Origin: Microcebus murinus | Taxonomy: Eukaryota; Chordata; Mammalia; Primates; Cheirogaleidae | Length of the DNA: 64,000 bases | Assembly (NCBI RefSeq): GCF_040939455.1 | Contig: NC_134108.1 | Span: 3,005,501-3,069,500 of the forward strand | Direction: 5' to 3' | Part shown: one piece after another, positions 47,103 to 60,216 of the stretch | Layout of the letters: each line of letters starts with the position of its first letter | How positions within the stretch are numbered: position 1 is the first letter of the stretch | The notes under the pieces: generated by a model | Told to the model about the DNA's origin: nothing | The model's database searches: none | The model's input: the letters and a program-made list of their open reading frames with translations, nothing else | Program-made: the position numbers and the translations under genes

Positions 47103-47420
47103 GGCTGGGCGTGGTGGTTCACGCCTGTAATCCCAGCACTCTTGGAGGCCTAGGCGGGCAGATTGCTTGAGCTCAGGAGTTTGAGACCCTATCTCTACGA
47201 AAAAAATAGAAAGAAATTGGCTGGACAACTAAAAAAATATATATGTGTAAAATGATTAGCCTGGCATGGTGGCACATGCCTGTAGTCCCAGCTACTTGGG
47301 AGGCTGAGGCAGGAGGATCGCTTGAGCCCAGGAGTTTGAGGTTGCTGTGAGCTAGGTTGACGCCATGGCACTCACTCTAGCCTGGGCAACAGATTGAGAC
47401 TTTGTCTAAAAAAGAAAAAA
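47103..47420 (+). mobile_element. Strepsirrhine dimeric Alu
   Basis: 'ggctgggcgtggtggttcac' opens the left arm. 'gctgtgagctaggttgacgc' and 'catggcactcactctagcct' lie in the right. Flanks AAAACTACTTT and AAAACCACTTT look like a target duplication with one change. It is opposite in orientation to the Alu at 46.0 kb, so the pair could form an inverted-repeat RNA duplex. Confidence 0.95.
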
Positions 47421-49435
47421 GAAAAACCACTTTATATTATTCTATGAGAAATATAAATCTTATTGGGTCTATTTGATATCCGTAGTGGGTAATTTAGCAT
47501 GGATAGTCTTCTGTAGATATTTGTCACTATTGAGTTTCAATACACAGTTATTTCTAAAACCCTAGTCAAGAGTTTGAGTTGTCTTTTGCATGTAGATAAT
47601 GCATGTGCTCCAGCCCTGGGGAGCAGAGGGGTATTGTAAGTGTGTAAAAGAAGCAGGGGAAGGTGGTGTCCGGTACTGGCAGCCAATGAAGCTGTCTGCA
47701 GTAATTACTGGCGACAGTATAATTTTCTAATGGAATTTGGTAAGTTGCTTCACAGGCTGAGAGAGTTTGAATGAAGGAGCTCAAATAACCTAAACAGTAC
47801 GTGATCTTTGTTGTACTTACGGTTATATAAAATAAACAAACTTGTTCAATCCAAACACTGTGTCAGGCTTTCTTACAGAAAATTGAATTAATATGTGTGG
47901 AGCATTTTCACGTTGCTTTCAAGGAAATGAGGCTGTGTGATGGTTACAGCAGCAGTGCTGACAGGCTGGCAGGGGACCGACTGTCAGTTTTAGAGAGCGA
48001 GGAGTCCATGCACAGCAGAAATCGTTGCTTACTCTTGGTCCAGTCTGCTTCCTCTGCGCCATGCGACAGCCCAGGTTTGCTGCCACATGGAAGGCACAGC
48101 TGTGACTTGGGCCTGGCCCGTCATAGTTTTCCATCGTCCAGGCCCAGGGATCTGACCACAGCAAGGCTCATCAGAGCCCGTCCTCGGGACTGGGAGAAGG
48201 ACGCCAGGAGCGGCAGTTCTCTGACTTCACTGTCGTTGGCGGGCGGCGCTGGGCATGTTTTCAGACCTGGGAAGAAGCTCACGTGTCAGACAGGATGGGG
48301 TAGGTGATGATGAAGTAGCAAGTGTCATGGAAATCTCAGTGGCTTAGTACAACGGTAAGGTGCTTACTTTTCACACAGGTCCAGGTGATAGCTTTGTGGG
48401 TCAATAAATTATCTTTCTTTTCTTCTTTTTCCTCTTTTTTTTTTTTTGCTTAAGTTAGTATGAATTGGGCTTTTGGCTCTTGCAGTTCAAAGAGTCTTTT
48501 GATAAACAAACATACTGGAGTTTTACTCCTCGGACAGGAACAGCACCTCAGGAGAGAGCGGCAGGCAGAGTCAAGGCTAGGAACGGCATCAGGGTTTACC
48601 CCGGCGCTGACTTGGCCCTCAGCTGCTTGCCTGGGAGACTCTCAAGTGGAAGTCAAAGTTAGACGGGTGGCACTTCTCACCTTATAGAGGGGAGAGCCGA
48701 GGTGAGGTGATTTGCAGAGAACTCAAGCCACTTGCTAAAAGTCACGTAGGTATTTAAGGACAGGGAATTATTAAAACACAGAAAGGCTTCCTGACTCCTT
48801 TGTACAGAGGTTTTTCTGTCACTTTATTATCTCTCAAGTAAACGTGGAACTTGTTATGCAGAAAAGTTTCAAAGGCCATTTCTTTACAAAGCATCTGAAG
48901 GGAAGGAGAGGTAGAGATGAGGTTAGCCAACACAGCGGTCCACTGCCCACAAGCTGGGAGTTTTATTAAAATATCCTGTAAGTTATTATTTATGGGAGCA
49001 ACAGCAATACTTGAATTAAAAGAACTGTTCATAAGACAATAGAGCGAGTCCTCGACAGGAGAGGTTTTGTGGCATCGTCTCCTAATGCACCGCAGAGGAA
49101 ATGCTGTGGGCAGCTGCCCGTCTGTGGCCGGGAGCTCTCCTGAAGGCCAGAGACTCTGGTGGGACGGTGACACATTACTGATGGGACTTCAGGGCCCCCA
49201 TCAGGTCTGGATTCTGGATTTTGGCAGATAAATCTGTGATGCAGATGTGTCTAAATTTTATACTGTTAAAAATATGCTGCATTATGTCCTTCTGAGCTGA
49301 ACTAATCTTCAAAATAATTTGGTGAAAGATATTATCTTACTTATTTGGAGATACATTTCACATACATGAAATTCTCTTCACAGTGTACCTATCCAGCTTC
49401 AGTCTTTGAAGCTTGTTGCTTAGTTGGTATTTAGT
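47421..49435. other. Intronic stretch, nothing secure
   Basis: No gene. A reversed MIR-like fragment may lie at about 48665-48760, but the match is weak. Confidence 0.45.
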
Positions 49436-49789
49436 TACGGTCATGGGCCTCTTAATGGTGAGGATACGTTCTGAGAAGTGCATCCTTAGGTGAGATTGTT
49501 GTTGGGACCATCACACAATAAGTGGTATCTCCTAGGCTACAAACCTGTACAGCAGGTTACTGTACTGAATATTGTAGGCATTTGTAACTCAGTGGTATTT
49601 GTATATCTAAGTATATACAAAGATAGACAAGGTTATGGGTTGTGCCGTGCACAACCTTAGGTAGCCTTAGGAGGGCTACCATGTCACTAAGCAATAGGAA
49701 TTTTTCAGCCCCATTATAATCTCATGGGACTACTCCTATAGATTCAGTCTGTCATTGACCAAAACACCGTCATGGCGCGCATGGCTGTA
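49436..49789. mobile_element. TcMar/Tigger-like nonautonomous DNA transposon
   Basis: The element runs 49438-49787 between TA dinucleotides (49436-49437 and 49788-49789). Its ends are inverted repeats: CGGTCATGGGCC at the left and, read on the other strand, CAGCCATGCGCGCC. Inner blocks 'gaggatacgttctgagaagt' and 'ctacaaacctgtacagcagg' are familiar from this family. Confidence 0.75.
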
Positions 49790-50389
49790 AATCACAGTTA
49801 AGCTTTGTTATCCAAATTTAACCAAGGAATTGAGTATATGATATAAACTTGACCTTACCCTTCCAGTGAGAAGGAGACAACTGCTCCTTGTGGAGGTGGA
49901 GCATGCGCATTGGCTCTGTTAGGTCCTATAGTCAATGGATTTCTGAAAGTCTAATAACTGTTCTACTAGGTGGAAAGGTATTTTGCAAAAAAACTCTTTT
50001 TGCTATTTCCAAGTTGTGAAGTGAGAAAAAATGGAAAAAAAAAGAGTATAATTATGACAATGTAACAACAGAATAAATGTTCCCTATTGGAATATGAAGA
50101 GCCCTAAGTTAATGCCAGAGTGATCTTATTAGTGCTCTGGGTTCCTGCCACGGGTGTGATCATGAACACAGCATGAAGCCCTGAGCACTCTGACTTGGAG
50201 CTGTGTCTCCACCTAAGCCCCACACTGCATGTTCCAGTCACGCCAAACCATAGCTGCCTTTCCCCAGACCTTAGTGTTCTATCTCTGTTGACCTTTTTCT
50301 TTTCTTTTTGCCTACTCTAGGCCTTTCTGCTACTTACTGTACCTGGTACACTTCCCCACTCTTAAGAAATGTTTTTCTGTTTCCACTGT

Positions 50390-50765
50390 GGTCCTTAGTG
50401 ATGTCATATTTCTGGTCCTTCTGAGTAGGAGATAAAATTGCATTTCCCCACAAACCTTGGAGTCTGTGATCACATGACTTGCTTTGACCAGTGGAAGGTG
50501 GAAGGCAGTGACGTGTGTTACTTCACAGCGGAACCTCTAACAGCCAACGCATGTCCCCGCCCCAATATGGTAGCCTGTGCTGGTCCACACCCTGTTTCAT
50601 CGTAGGTTCCTGAGGGAAAAACAAAGTCGAGAAGAATCCTCAGAACTTTATGGATGTGGACAGTGGGTGAAAAATAAATCTCTGGTGTCTTAAGTTACTG
50701 AGATTGTGGGCTAGTTTATTACTTAAGCAAAACTTAGCCCTTCCCGACTGACGCACACCCCTATC
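50390..50765 (+). mobile_element. MaLR LTR remnant (MLT1-like)
   Basis: 'catgacttgctttgaccagt', 'tgtgttacttcacagcggaa' and 'aagttactgagattgtgggc' fit an old MLT1-type solo LTR. No internal retroviral sequence was seen. Both ends are unclear. Confidence 0.6.
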
Positions 50766-50794
50766 ATGAGCTTTTCTTTCCTCCTTGTTGTAAC

Positions 50795-50935
50795 TATTGA
50801 TTGCATTTTTGAGAATATACTGTGTCCCAGGCCCCGTGCAAGGGGCTTTACTTATGTTATTTCATTTTATTTGTTAAAAATGTTAATAATTTGTTCAAGT
50901 TCACGCTGTGTGACTCTACAGCCTGTGCTCCCAAT
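50795..50935 (-). mobile_element. MIR SINE fragment, antisense
   Basis: 'actgtgtcccaggccccgtg' and 'ttacttatgttatttcattt' match reversed MIR. Confidence 0.65.
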
Positions 50936-50959
50936 GACTACTTTCCCTGACTCCCTTGG

Positions 50960-51140
50960 CCTTATTGCTCAATAAATATCTGTGAGCACCTGCTGCATGC
51001 CCAGCTCCGAACTAGGTTTGAGGATCAAAAGATGGATCAGAAAGTCCCTGTCCATGAGACAATAAGAATGTTACAGAGGGAAAGAGCCATTTCAGCAAGC
51101 GTGTGCCATGACTTGTTAATAGAGGTGATACAGCACAGTG
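50960..51140 (-). mobile_element. L2 LINE 3' end, antisense
   Basis: 'ctcaataaatatctgtgagc', 'acctgctgcatgcccagctc' and 'gaaagtccctgtccatgaga' match the reversed L2 3' end. Confidence 0.7.
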
Positions 51141-51829
51141 GGTGCTAGAAATACTTAGAATCAAAACCTGTCGGTTTCACTGTTGGTCTTGGACAAGGGT
51201 CTCTCTCCCTAGCCCCTACCTTTCTGACTTCTATTTCCTCATTCTTAACATGGGGGAAATTTCAAAATTTTATAAGCATAAGATGTAGATGGCTACCTAC
51301 CTCAAATTAACATTAGCGTTGAATGAGAGAAAGTGTTTGAAGCCCTGAGCACTCAAGAGCAGACAGTAAGTGATGGCTTGTGTTTGGTTTTCTGTTGTTT
51401 CAGCAGAGGATTCACTGAGAGCACAAAGGGAGGAGCAGCCAGAAACTCGCTTGAGGGCAAAGGAGCAGGACAGTATTATGGAGGAGGTATGCTCCACCTG
51501 AGTTCTTAATAGGGAAGGGAAATACATTCCAGGGTAGGGGAGATACCATGAACAAACTGTGACACATTTGGGAAGCTACAACAAATTTATTATAGGAGAC
51601 ATGTGGAGCACGGTGGGAAAAATGTGGGGAAATAGCCTATGCAGGTGCTCTGGGCAGCCTAAGCTGGATAGACGTCATGGCACCGGCCACACAGAACCAT
51701 TGGAAGGGTTTACTCTGTGCTGTGGCTTTTTTGTTTTTGTAAATAAGGGTTATGGAAGCATGGAAGCAGCATCAGGGATTGGAGGGAGTCGCAGATGAAG
51801 GACAGGAAGCCTGTTGGTAGACGGCTGGA

Positions 51830-52060
51830 GAGAGATCACGGAGGCTTACATTAAGGCAGAGGAGATGGGAAGGAGAGGAGAGCTGTAAGCAAAGCTAAGG
51901 AATTAAAACTGGTTAGGCATATTCTTGCATGAAGCTTTAAGGAGTGAGGGAAATAGGGGAGTCCAGGAGAGCTCTCCAATTTCTGATTTGGTGACTAGAG
52001 AAATATTTGTAATAAAGAAGGAGAGGGATGAAAGAATTTTATGTTTTTGTTTTTTAACTC
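51830..52060 (-). mobile_element. L2 LINE fragment, antisense (weak)
   Basis: 'agggagtccaggagagctct' and 'ccaatttctgatttggtgac' resemble an inner part of reversed L2. Diverged and tentative. Confidence 0.35.
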
Positions 52061-52084
52061 TCCAGGTATCTTTTCTGTATTAGA

Positions 52085-52440
52085 ATTACTTTAAAAATTC
52101 AAACAACGTGAAAAATGTTCAGAGTAAACAGATAAATTCCACTACCCATACATGTCCCTGCTTTTTCCCTATATATTTAAAACCATATAGATGTGTAATC
52201 ATCACCTTAAACAAAGTGGCATCTTTCGCAACCTTCCTTTGTCATGTAAAAAGGTAGCACAAGCAGCTTTGCAGCTTTCCAGTTAAGTACATAGAGGGAG
52301 ATCTACTTTACTCATTAGTATAAAAGGATGAGTAGTCCCATTCCATTTGGGATATTTCCATTTATTTATTTCTGTGTACTCTTACAAGTAATGCTATCAA
52401 GGATATGTTCATGCATCTGTCTTTCAACTTTTGAGACTAT
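52085..52440 (-). mobile_element. Old L1 (L1M) 3' fragment, antisense
   Basis: 'aattcaaacaacgtgaaaaa', 'tttatttatttctgtgtact' and 'acaagtaatgctatcaagga' follow the reversed 3' part of old L1 elements. Another piece of similar type lies at 52990-53140. Confidence 0.55.
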
Positions 52441-52615
52441 AGAAACAGATTTTTTTTTAAGAAAGTTCAGTTTTGTGCATGTAGCTTGGTAGCAAATGGA
52501 CTTGCCCACTAGTCAGTGGGTTTGTCACAGCAGAAGGGGCTGATGTTTTGGAGAGAGGGATGAACTGGAGGTAAAGTATGTATAAGGAATCAGAATGTGA
52601 ATGGTACCTAAAAAT

Positions 52616-52830
52616 ACAGGCAGGGTTCATTCATTGAAGATTTATTGGAGGTCTGTGATTTGCCAGGTACTGAATTACCCTTGGGAAATATTGGTCTCTA
52701 AACTCACAGAGCTTTACTGCGGAACAAGGAAGAAGATAACCAAATGAATAGTCACGAATCATTTTACTATTAAAAGCTGTGATAAAGGTTACAAAAGAAG
52801 AAACTGGTGCTAGGAAGGAAGCTGATTTTT
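52616..52830 (-). mobile_element. L2 LINE 3' end, antisense
   Basis: 'ttcattgaagatttattgga' and 'gatttgccaggtactgaatt' match the reversed L2 3' end; it sits between two old L1 pieces. Confidence 0.6.
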
Positions 52831-52989
52831 AGATTTGGTGGTAGGGGAAACCCTCCCTGTTTCTTTGCCATACGTTTTTCTTGGCTAACCCCCGATAAGA
52901 TTTCTTATGTACGTGTCTTGATTGTTGCACTTTCCGTGTATCCCAAAAGGAGCATGTTGTATAAGAATTGGCTTAAAGTGGAAATATTC

Positions 52990-53140
52990 CCAGTTTGGAT
53001 GGTAATTCACATGGTTTTAGCACCTGCTTCAGCAAACTGGGGGATGGCATTACATTATTTGCTTATACCGACTTTTACTCATCCGTTCTTTAGTGAATAC
53101 CATTTAAGTTACTGCCGATTCTTTGTTATTACAAAGATAG
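52990..53140 (-). mobile_element. Old L1 3' fragment, antisense
   Basis: 'actcatccgttctttagtga' and 'ctgccgattctttgttatta' match reversed L1M ('tttccagtcttttgctattac'). Probably the continuation of the piece at 52085-52440, split by the L2. Confidence 0.5.
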
Positions 53141-56100
53141 CTACTTTAGAAACAACACATACGACACGGAACCTCCCCTCTCTCTTTGCATTTCTGACAC
53201 TGTTTCTGTGTCCAGGTGTCAGTGTGCCCATGACTGTGCTGCAGTCACTGTGTGCCCAGGATGCAGAGCCGGGGGCGGGGGGGACTCCCCCGCGTCCTCA
53301 CTGGTGCCACCGTCCCTCCCCAGACCTTTTGCAAATGCCCTCACCTCCACACTTAGAGGAGTACTTAGAAGACTGCATCAGGAAAGAACGATGTATCTTG
53401 AGGACTTAGTGCTTTCTGGAATACTTTTATCTGTTACCCAAAAGCCTTTTATTATGGTTCCATTGCCTTTCAGCTACAACATGAGGTGTCAGACGTGTCA
53501 TTTTTGCTACTAAATGTTACTTCTCTGATTGTATGTTTTAACTATTTCCTGCTTAATAACATGTGGGTTACAATTGTCTTGACCCTTATATTGCTAAAGT
53601 ACAATGCTCAAATATGTGAAGTATCGGTGAGTTTTTAAGGAGCTGCCGTGGAAGGTAACCCCATAAGTCTTTTGCATGGGTTTCTCAAAATGACTGTGCA
53701 TCAGAGTCATGGGTGTGGAGAGGCTTCAAGGTCCCAAACTTACTCATGCAGACTCTTTGGACGATATATTTTATAAAAGATGCCCATAGGTCGCCAAATT
53801 CGGTCCCAGATATATCTGAAAAGGAGGCCCCTCATCAGCAACTATCAAAATACATCTTAATGTAATTAGTTTGTTCTTTTACTTCCTATCTGCTAGCTTC
53901 TAAAATTTTACCTAGTTTTGTTTTCACAGTGGGGGTAAAACAACTTCTGATGTTACCTAAAGAAAACATAACACCAGCTGGGCTAGACCTCATGTGGGGT
54001 CTGCCTTTGGACTGGAGCCTTGCGCCTGTGCAGGAGACAGCTTGGGAGCTCTGCGTTTTTGTGGGGCTTGAACTTTATATCATATGCGTGCTCTCTCTGT
54101 GAAAAAGAACACAAAAATACCTCACCTTTGCACATTTCACAGATACTTGCGCAAATGTGAACTCATCGCTACCATCACTCCCAGGTCCATGGAGGAGGCC
54201 TGTGGGAGTGCTGGGCCTTGGTAGCGAATCTGCCCATTCTCCTTCCCTGAAATACTGTTTCCACTTAGTTTGCGCCGTGATTGAAATTGCACACTTGCCG
54301 GAGCACTCCTGCGGCGTATTTGCTTCTTTAGAACTCTTCCATTAAACTTGAAACTCCTCCTGAATGAGATGAAAACACAGCCACGGAAGCAAGCAGGTCC
54401 ATTCCCCAGGGCTGGCCGCTGCCTCCTGCAGCCTTTGCCGAGAAGAGGGCGGGAGAAAGGTTGCTGGTGACTGGGGTGACCCGAGGCGGGGTGGTTATAA
54501 GTAGGAAGGGAGGAGGTGGGGAGACACTGGGGACCCTAGAGGGACGTGCTGACTGTCTCTGCTGTTCGTTACCACTGCAGGATGCTTCAGCGTGTTACTT
54601 CATTGACTTCTGACCTGACTTCCTTCTGTCAAGCTGTCCAAGCCTTTGGAGGATGCCAAGGCTGAGGGAGGGTGGAGAGAAACGGACAGTGGACAAGGAA
54701 GAACGGGGCTGAATGAAAGACAGCCCCAAAGACAGGCTTGTCCTATCAACCTGTTTTGCTTAGTATTTCTTGATCTTAGTACTGTTTAAGAAAAAAATGT
54801 TGATTACAAAAGTAATTTTTTCCCTTTGCTTTCTGTCATCTAGCACATAACAATAATTATTACACCCCAGATAGAGTTGGATTAAACGTTATAGTGGCAG
54901 ATAAGGCTCTTCAGTTATGGGACTCTTTATATTTAGAGATTCTTGGAGGAGGCAGAATAATTATTAATTAATTAATATAAACTATAATTAACTAATTAAA
55001 TAGGCACGAGGGGCCCTACTGATTATTTAAGGCACCTAAGAGCAAATAAATGAAAACATCAGAAAACAACCTGCCTGACTAACCTATGTAAATTTTTAGA
55101 AGCACTAAGAAGTTATCTGTTAGCAAGTTCTTAATGTAAAAATGTCAAGGGGCTGTGGCATACAGAGACTAGGTAATCTTGAAAATAATAATTACCCTTG
55201 TACAATGAATTTAAAGGACAGAGCAGTTGGATATTAAAGTATCGGAGTCTACCAGTTCTTGTGCAGGTCAGTTTCCTCATCTCCCTACTTTATAGAGCTG
55301 TTGAAAGGATTATGTGTTATAATGCCACTATAATCACACAAAACATTACATAATATATAACACTCAATACATGTTAACAAATTACATGTAATACAGAACT
55401 GCTTGCAAAATAAAATGTTACTGTTACCATATTAGAATGGCAGGAGAAAAATATAATGATCCTTAAACTCTTGAGCACCAGAGTTGGCTGATACTGCCTT
55501 CAACATTAGGCATGTTTAAATAATTAAGTCCTTATTCATGAGTCGGCAGTAGAGGGATAGAGTAGGAGCAATATTTGAAAGTAACAATTTTTGATTGTAC
55601 TTGATACGGTCGTGCCAGGGTCGTTAAAGGCAGTTCAGTAGGTCCTGCAAGTCCTGCTGTGAGCAAATACTTTGTGTACTTGATTCAGTAGTCTCAAGGC
55701 CATTAGAGAGTACACAGTGTGGGAGTGAAAAGGGCTGGTGAGGAATTATATGGATGTAAACCTGCCAGGGAGAAGGCTAGTGTGACGTGGAGACGGAAAT
55801 CAAGTGAGGAAGTTAATGCCGGGGAGGTGGCAGGGCACTGCTGGGATGCAGGGGAGGGGACGCGGCTCGGGTTTGCGCCGGTGAACCTGGGAGAGACACG
55901 TGCTGGGCCTGTCTCATGGAAGGACACGTCAGAACACTGGTATGGCCTGTGTGCGTGCGTGTGCACACACACGCCGTTTGCTTTCTTGAATAGAAAGAAG
56001 CAAACGTTTTCAAGAGGCAACCCGCTTTCCCATTGGACTAGGTTTTATCCTGATCTTTAAACCTCCCTTGACAGAGAACTCATTCACTGCCATTCCCATA

Positions 56101-57804
56101 GACGGTCATTCTTCAGAGCTGGGCACTGGCTTGCCACTCTCTCTACCGAGCGGTCAGCATCTTGGAAAGGCTGCGGGCTGTCTTGGCAGTGCGTCCTCGG
56201 CACGTAGTGCTGAAAATCCAGTGAGCCTTCCGTGGTCCAAGGAACCCCAGGGGAGGAGTGGAGATGATTGATCATAACGTGTCAGATTCTCCTTTGGGAC
56301 GGGAAGTATTGACTTGACAGAGACGACACCCTTCGGCTGGGAAGGGCACGTGAGCTGCAGTGAGGCGAAGATCCCAGGGTCGGGCTCTGAGGTCAGCAGC
56401 GTCGAGGGAGCGAGCTTTGACTTAGCCTTCGGCAGTTGGAATCTGTTGGGAGGGCAGTTGGTCCATTCTTGGCCTGGAAGAGCTGGGCGGTGGGAGACCT
56501 GTCAGTGTGTCACCTTTGACTCCAGGTGGAAAGAAAGTCATCTGAGGGTGTGTGCCAGGCCACGTTCCCAGGATAGTCTTTGCAACTGATGCCACAGCGA
56601 GGAGTGAGGCCGCTGAAGAGGCCGGCAGCCTGCTCACGAGCTTGGGGCTATTGGCCAGAGAAGTGTTCCTGCGCCTGCCGGTGACGCCCGCAGGGGACAG
56701 TTAACTGTGATATGGCATTACATGGTGAGGAGGGGGCTTGCTGATATGACAGTAGCAGCAAATACTTACTGAGCTCTTCCCGTGTGCCCGGTATTTTGCT
56801 GCTCAGCCTGTTTAAAGATCCTGAGGTTCTCTGAGGAGTTGTTTTATGTGCTAGAATGTAACTGAGGCACGCCTAATACTTTTCTAATTAACACGAGTTA
56901 AGTGATGGAAACAGTGGCTTTAGGGATTCCTCTGACTTTTCATTACTCCAACTGGCGGTGGGAAGGGAAATGTTGGAAAACAAAAATTAAAACTGATTGC
57001 GATGAAATTTATCAGAAGGAAGCTTGGAGAGAGGTAGTTCTAAAGAAGAAAAGAAAAAAAAAAACTATAGAGGCACCGTAATTGTGGAACATTGAAAAGA
57101 TTCACTGTATTGCAAGGGAGTGAGTTGAACCGAGCAAGGACTGCGCGTGAAGATCTGTTTGCTGGTGAGGGTGTGAGGGCTGACGTGTGAGTTTTGCAAT
57201 AGTTGCTTTAGTGCTTTTGATACCTGTTTTGCACACTTGTTTTAGTATGTTTTTGTTTTCAGCACAGCATTTATTACTTGCTAGAAATGCTGGCCATCAT
57301 GGTAGCGGAGGAGTTGGCATAAAATTCATTATGATTGTGTTGTCTTTTGCAATTCTTCCACAATTGTCCTGTAGTGTGGCAATTGTCAGATTACTGGAGA
57401 AACTATATAAGAATATATTAGGATGTGTGGAGTGGAGTTAAGGCCAGTGTGGAAGTTCTCATGATAGGACTGTTCTTCGCCTCTTTTGAAGGATTAGAGA
57501 GGTAGGAAAGAGAAGGGAGGGCCATTCTGTAGAGAATGGAGATCTCTCACGGAGATGGAGGATGACATGAGGCAACAGGAGCCTTAAGGTCCTGACCTAG
57601 TCCCTTTGTTTTATGTGAGGTAAAGTCCATAGCCACATTCCTAGCTGGTAGCAAAAGCTGGTCTTCTCATCTCCAGCACAGGGTTAGTAGTTTAAAATTT
57701 TTCTAATTTCTTTGAAAATTGGTAGGAATAATGGAATTTTTTTTCTTTGAAAATTGACTTGTGATTCCACCCACTGTATGAACTTAGTAGAAAATAGAGA
57801 ACCC
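53141..57804. other. Intronic stretch, nothing secure
   Basis: About 4.7 kb without a gene. A MER5-like end ('tttctcaaaatgactgtgca') may lie at 53679-53760. An AT-rich TAATTA cluster lies at 54960-55000, and a MIR/L2-like scrap near 56755-56830. Confidence 0.45.
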
Positions 57805-57975
57805 AACGAAACATTTCTTGAACAATTATCATGTTCCAGACAGTATAAGAATTTTACATGCATTATCTTTGTTAGTCTTCATGATAAGCCTAAGATTGGT
57901 CCTATTATTATCACCATTTCACAGATCTGAACCTTAAGGTAAGTGTATTGCCAAGGTCACACAGTAGGGACCATA
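57805..57975 (-). mobile_element. MIR SINE, antisense
   Basis: 'cattatctttgttagtcttc', 'tattatcaccatttcacaga' and 'ttgccaaggtcacacagtag' match reversed MIR well. Confidence 0.8.
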
Positions 57976-59235
57976 CCATATGTACCCTGATTATAAATAC
58001 AGGGAAGAACTCTCTTTTCATGATATGGAACAAATTCTGTACCAGTGTCTTAAATTTGGAAAATTCTAAACACAGTTTTGCTAAAAATATTTTCAATTAT
58101 TTTTCCTTTTTCAAAAGCAATCCTGACAGTAAATTGCCAGTGCATTGCACATAACTCTTAAAAGTTACATTTTTAAGATCTCTTTGATATTGATAGTCTT
58201 CTGGTGCTATCTCTCTCTAAGATTTGGAAATAAGGAGAATAGAAACTAAATATGAATAGTAAAGTTTACTTTTAAACTTTGCAACAATAAATTCTGCCAT
58301 TCTTGGATACAGTTAAATACCTGCTGAAATGTTGCTATTTTAAGATATAACCAGCAAACTGACAGGTCTGGGATTTTTGTCTCAAAAAAAAAAAGTGGAA
58401 AGGAAGTCTTTTTTTAAATTAGACTCATGAGCGCTTTGTTGGTCTGACTCATGGCATTAATATGCCAGGAGACCAGGGACCAAAATATTAGCTGTGCTAG
58501 TACAGTTCTTGCTACTGTTAAGTGTTTGGTTCATGAGGAGTCATCTTCTTCACTGTCACATGTGGGTCACACACAGCTGACTTCCATTGCTCTTTCTCTT
58601 CTGTTATACTAACTTCAGAGTCTTTATTTTTTCTATTAGCTTATACTTACATTTCATTATAAATAAATGGGAGTTAAAGACCTATGAAGTATACAACCAA
58701 AACTGCAAGTAAACCTAATATCATCCAGCTCTTCTCTTGTCTGCTTTAGTTTGACATAGCTAAGGTCTTGTCCAGAGTTACTAAGTGATCTGGAAAAGAA
58801 TTAACTGGAATGTGTACTGTAGTTTTTCCGTTTCTGAAGTAGATTTGTTTCTGTCTTATAAAATGTATCTAAAGTCTTTATGTGCTACATTGCACTTATT
58901 TGAAGGAGTTTTTCCTTCTATTAATTGGTCACATTTTATATCATACCTAAGTTATTTAGTACTGTTAAACCCAGATAACCTAAAGGGAGAAAACATTTTT
59001 GGGGACTAAAACATGAGTTCTATATAGGGAAATGCTTAGGTGAAAATACAACCAAAGAATCAGTGGCTTACTTTTCTACATACATTTTCTTTTAAGAATT
59101 GAGAACGCTGTGACTCATTCAACATTAAAACCTGATCTGGCTTTTAGTACTCTGTATTAGAAGAAAATGGCTTAAAAAACTTAATCCACATAATAATTTT
59201 CTTCATCCATGCTCTGTATGTGTGAGTTTGTCATA
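57976..59235. other. Intronic stretch, nothing recognised
   Basis: AT-rich; no coding frame, RNA gene or clear repeat. Confidence 0.5.
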
Positions 59236-59760
59236 TATTTATTTATTCAACAGATATTGGGTGCCTACTATGTGCCAGGCCCTTTTTTTTTTTTTTTTAA
59301 GGAATTGGGAATATAGCAGTAAACACATTAGAAAGCAATCACTCTCCTCCTAGATACCTACATTCAGGAAGAGCAGGGATAAGATAGAAATAAACAAATC
59401 AGTAAGGTATATAGTGTGTCAGATTGGTGATAAATTGCTACGACAAAAAATAAAGCAGTGAAGGGTGATAGGAAATGCAGGCAGAATTTTAATTGACATG
59501 GACAGAGGAGGCTGCACCAAGAAGGTAAAATTTGAGCAAAGATTTAGAGCAGGTAAGCCATGCAAACACCTGCTGACAAGATGTCTAGCCATCTATTCCG
59601 TGAAGTGCTGTTGCACAGCCTCAGTGGGGAGGCGCAGCAGTCCTGAATCTCTTAAGAGACAGGCAGCCTGGAAAAGGAAGGGCTGCAGGTTGGCCACTAA
59701 CAGAGTTGGCCAGTGTTGAAGGGAGCGATCTTCCTGTGACTGGACCTGGACTTCAGATCC
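59236..59760 (-). mobile_element. L2 LINE 3' region, antisense
   Basis: 'tttattcaacagatattggg', 'tgcctactatgtgccaggcc', 'gaatatagcagtaaacacat' and 'aaaatttgagcaaagattta' give a long, ordered match to reversed L2. It is interrupted by a T-run at about 59283-59300. Confidence 0.8.
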
Positions 59761-59794
59761 AGTGGTGGTTGGGATAGCCAGGCTTCTGTAGTCA

Positions 59795-59935
59795 AAAGAA
59801 TCTGGGTTTTAGAATCAGACAGACTTGGTTCAAATCCCAGCTTTGCTGAGTACTGAGTAATTGACTTTGAGTTATCTAACTTCTCTGAATTTCAGTTTGT
59901 CCACCTGTAGGCTGGGGATAATAATGGATCTTGGT
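59795..59935 (+). mobile_element. MIR SINE
   Basis: 'gaatcagacagacttggttc', 'aaatcccagctttgctgagt' and 'cctgtaggctggggataata' match MIR. Its TTCAAATCCC box is the tRNA-derived promoter relic, not a tRNA gene. Confidence 0.8.
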
Positions 59936-60216
59936 TACCATTGCAAACTTACCTCCTGCCATCCTGTTAAATATACTTTTCTTTCCAATTGTGCAGGAGA
60001 GTATATGGTTCTATAGCTTAGCACAAATTCCCATTACATCATACAATGTCGTCTTTATTTTTGGTGATGCTAAATTTGCTCACTAGATTCAGATGGTGTC
60101 TGGCCAGATGTCTCCACAATAAAGGTACATTTTCTCTTTCGCAATGAGTAATCTGTGCAATGATACGTTGAGACTCTGTGAACATCAGATTTTTTTGCAT
60201 TCATTGATATATTTGC

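Noticed and set aside
52807..53409. 200-residue + frame
   Set aside because: Starts at GTG, crosses old L2 and L1 fragments, and resembles no protein I know.
59825..59840. tRNA B-box-like TTCAAATCCC
   Set aside because: Part of a MIR SINE; no cloverleaf around it.
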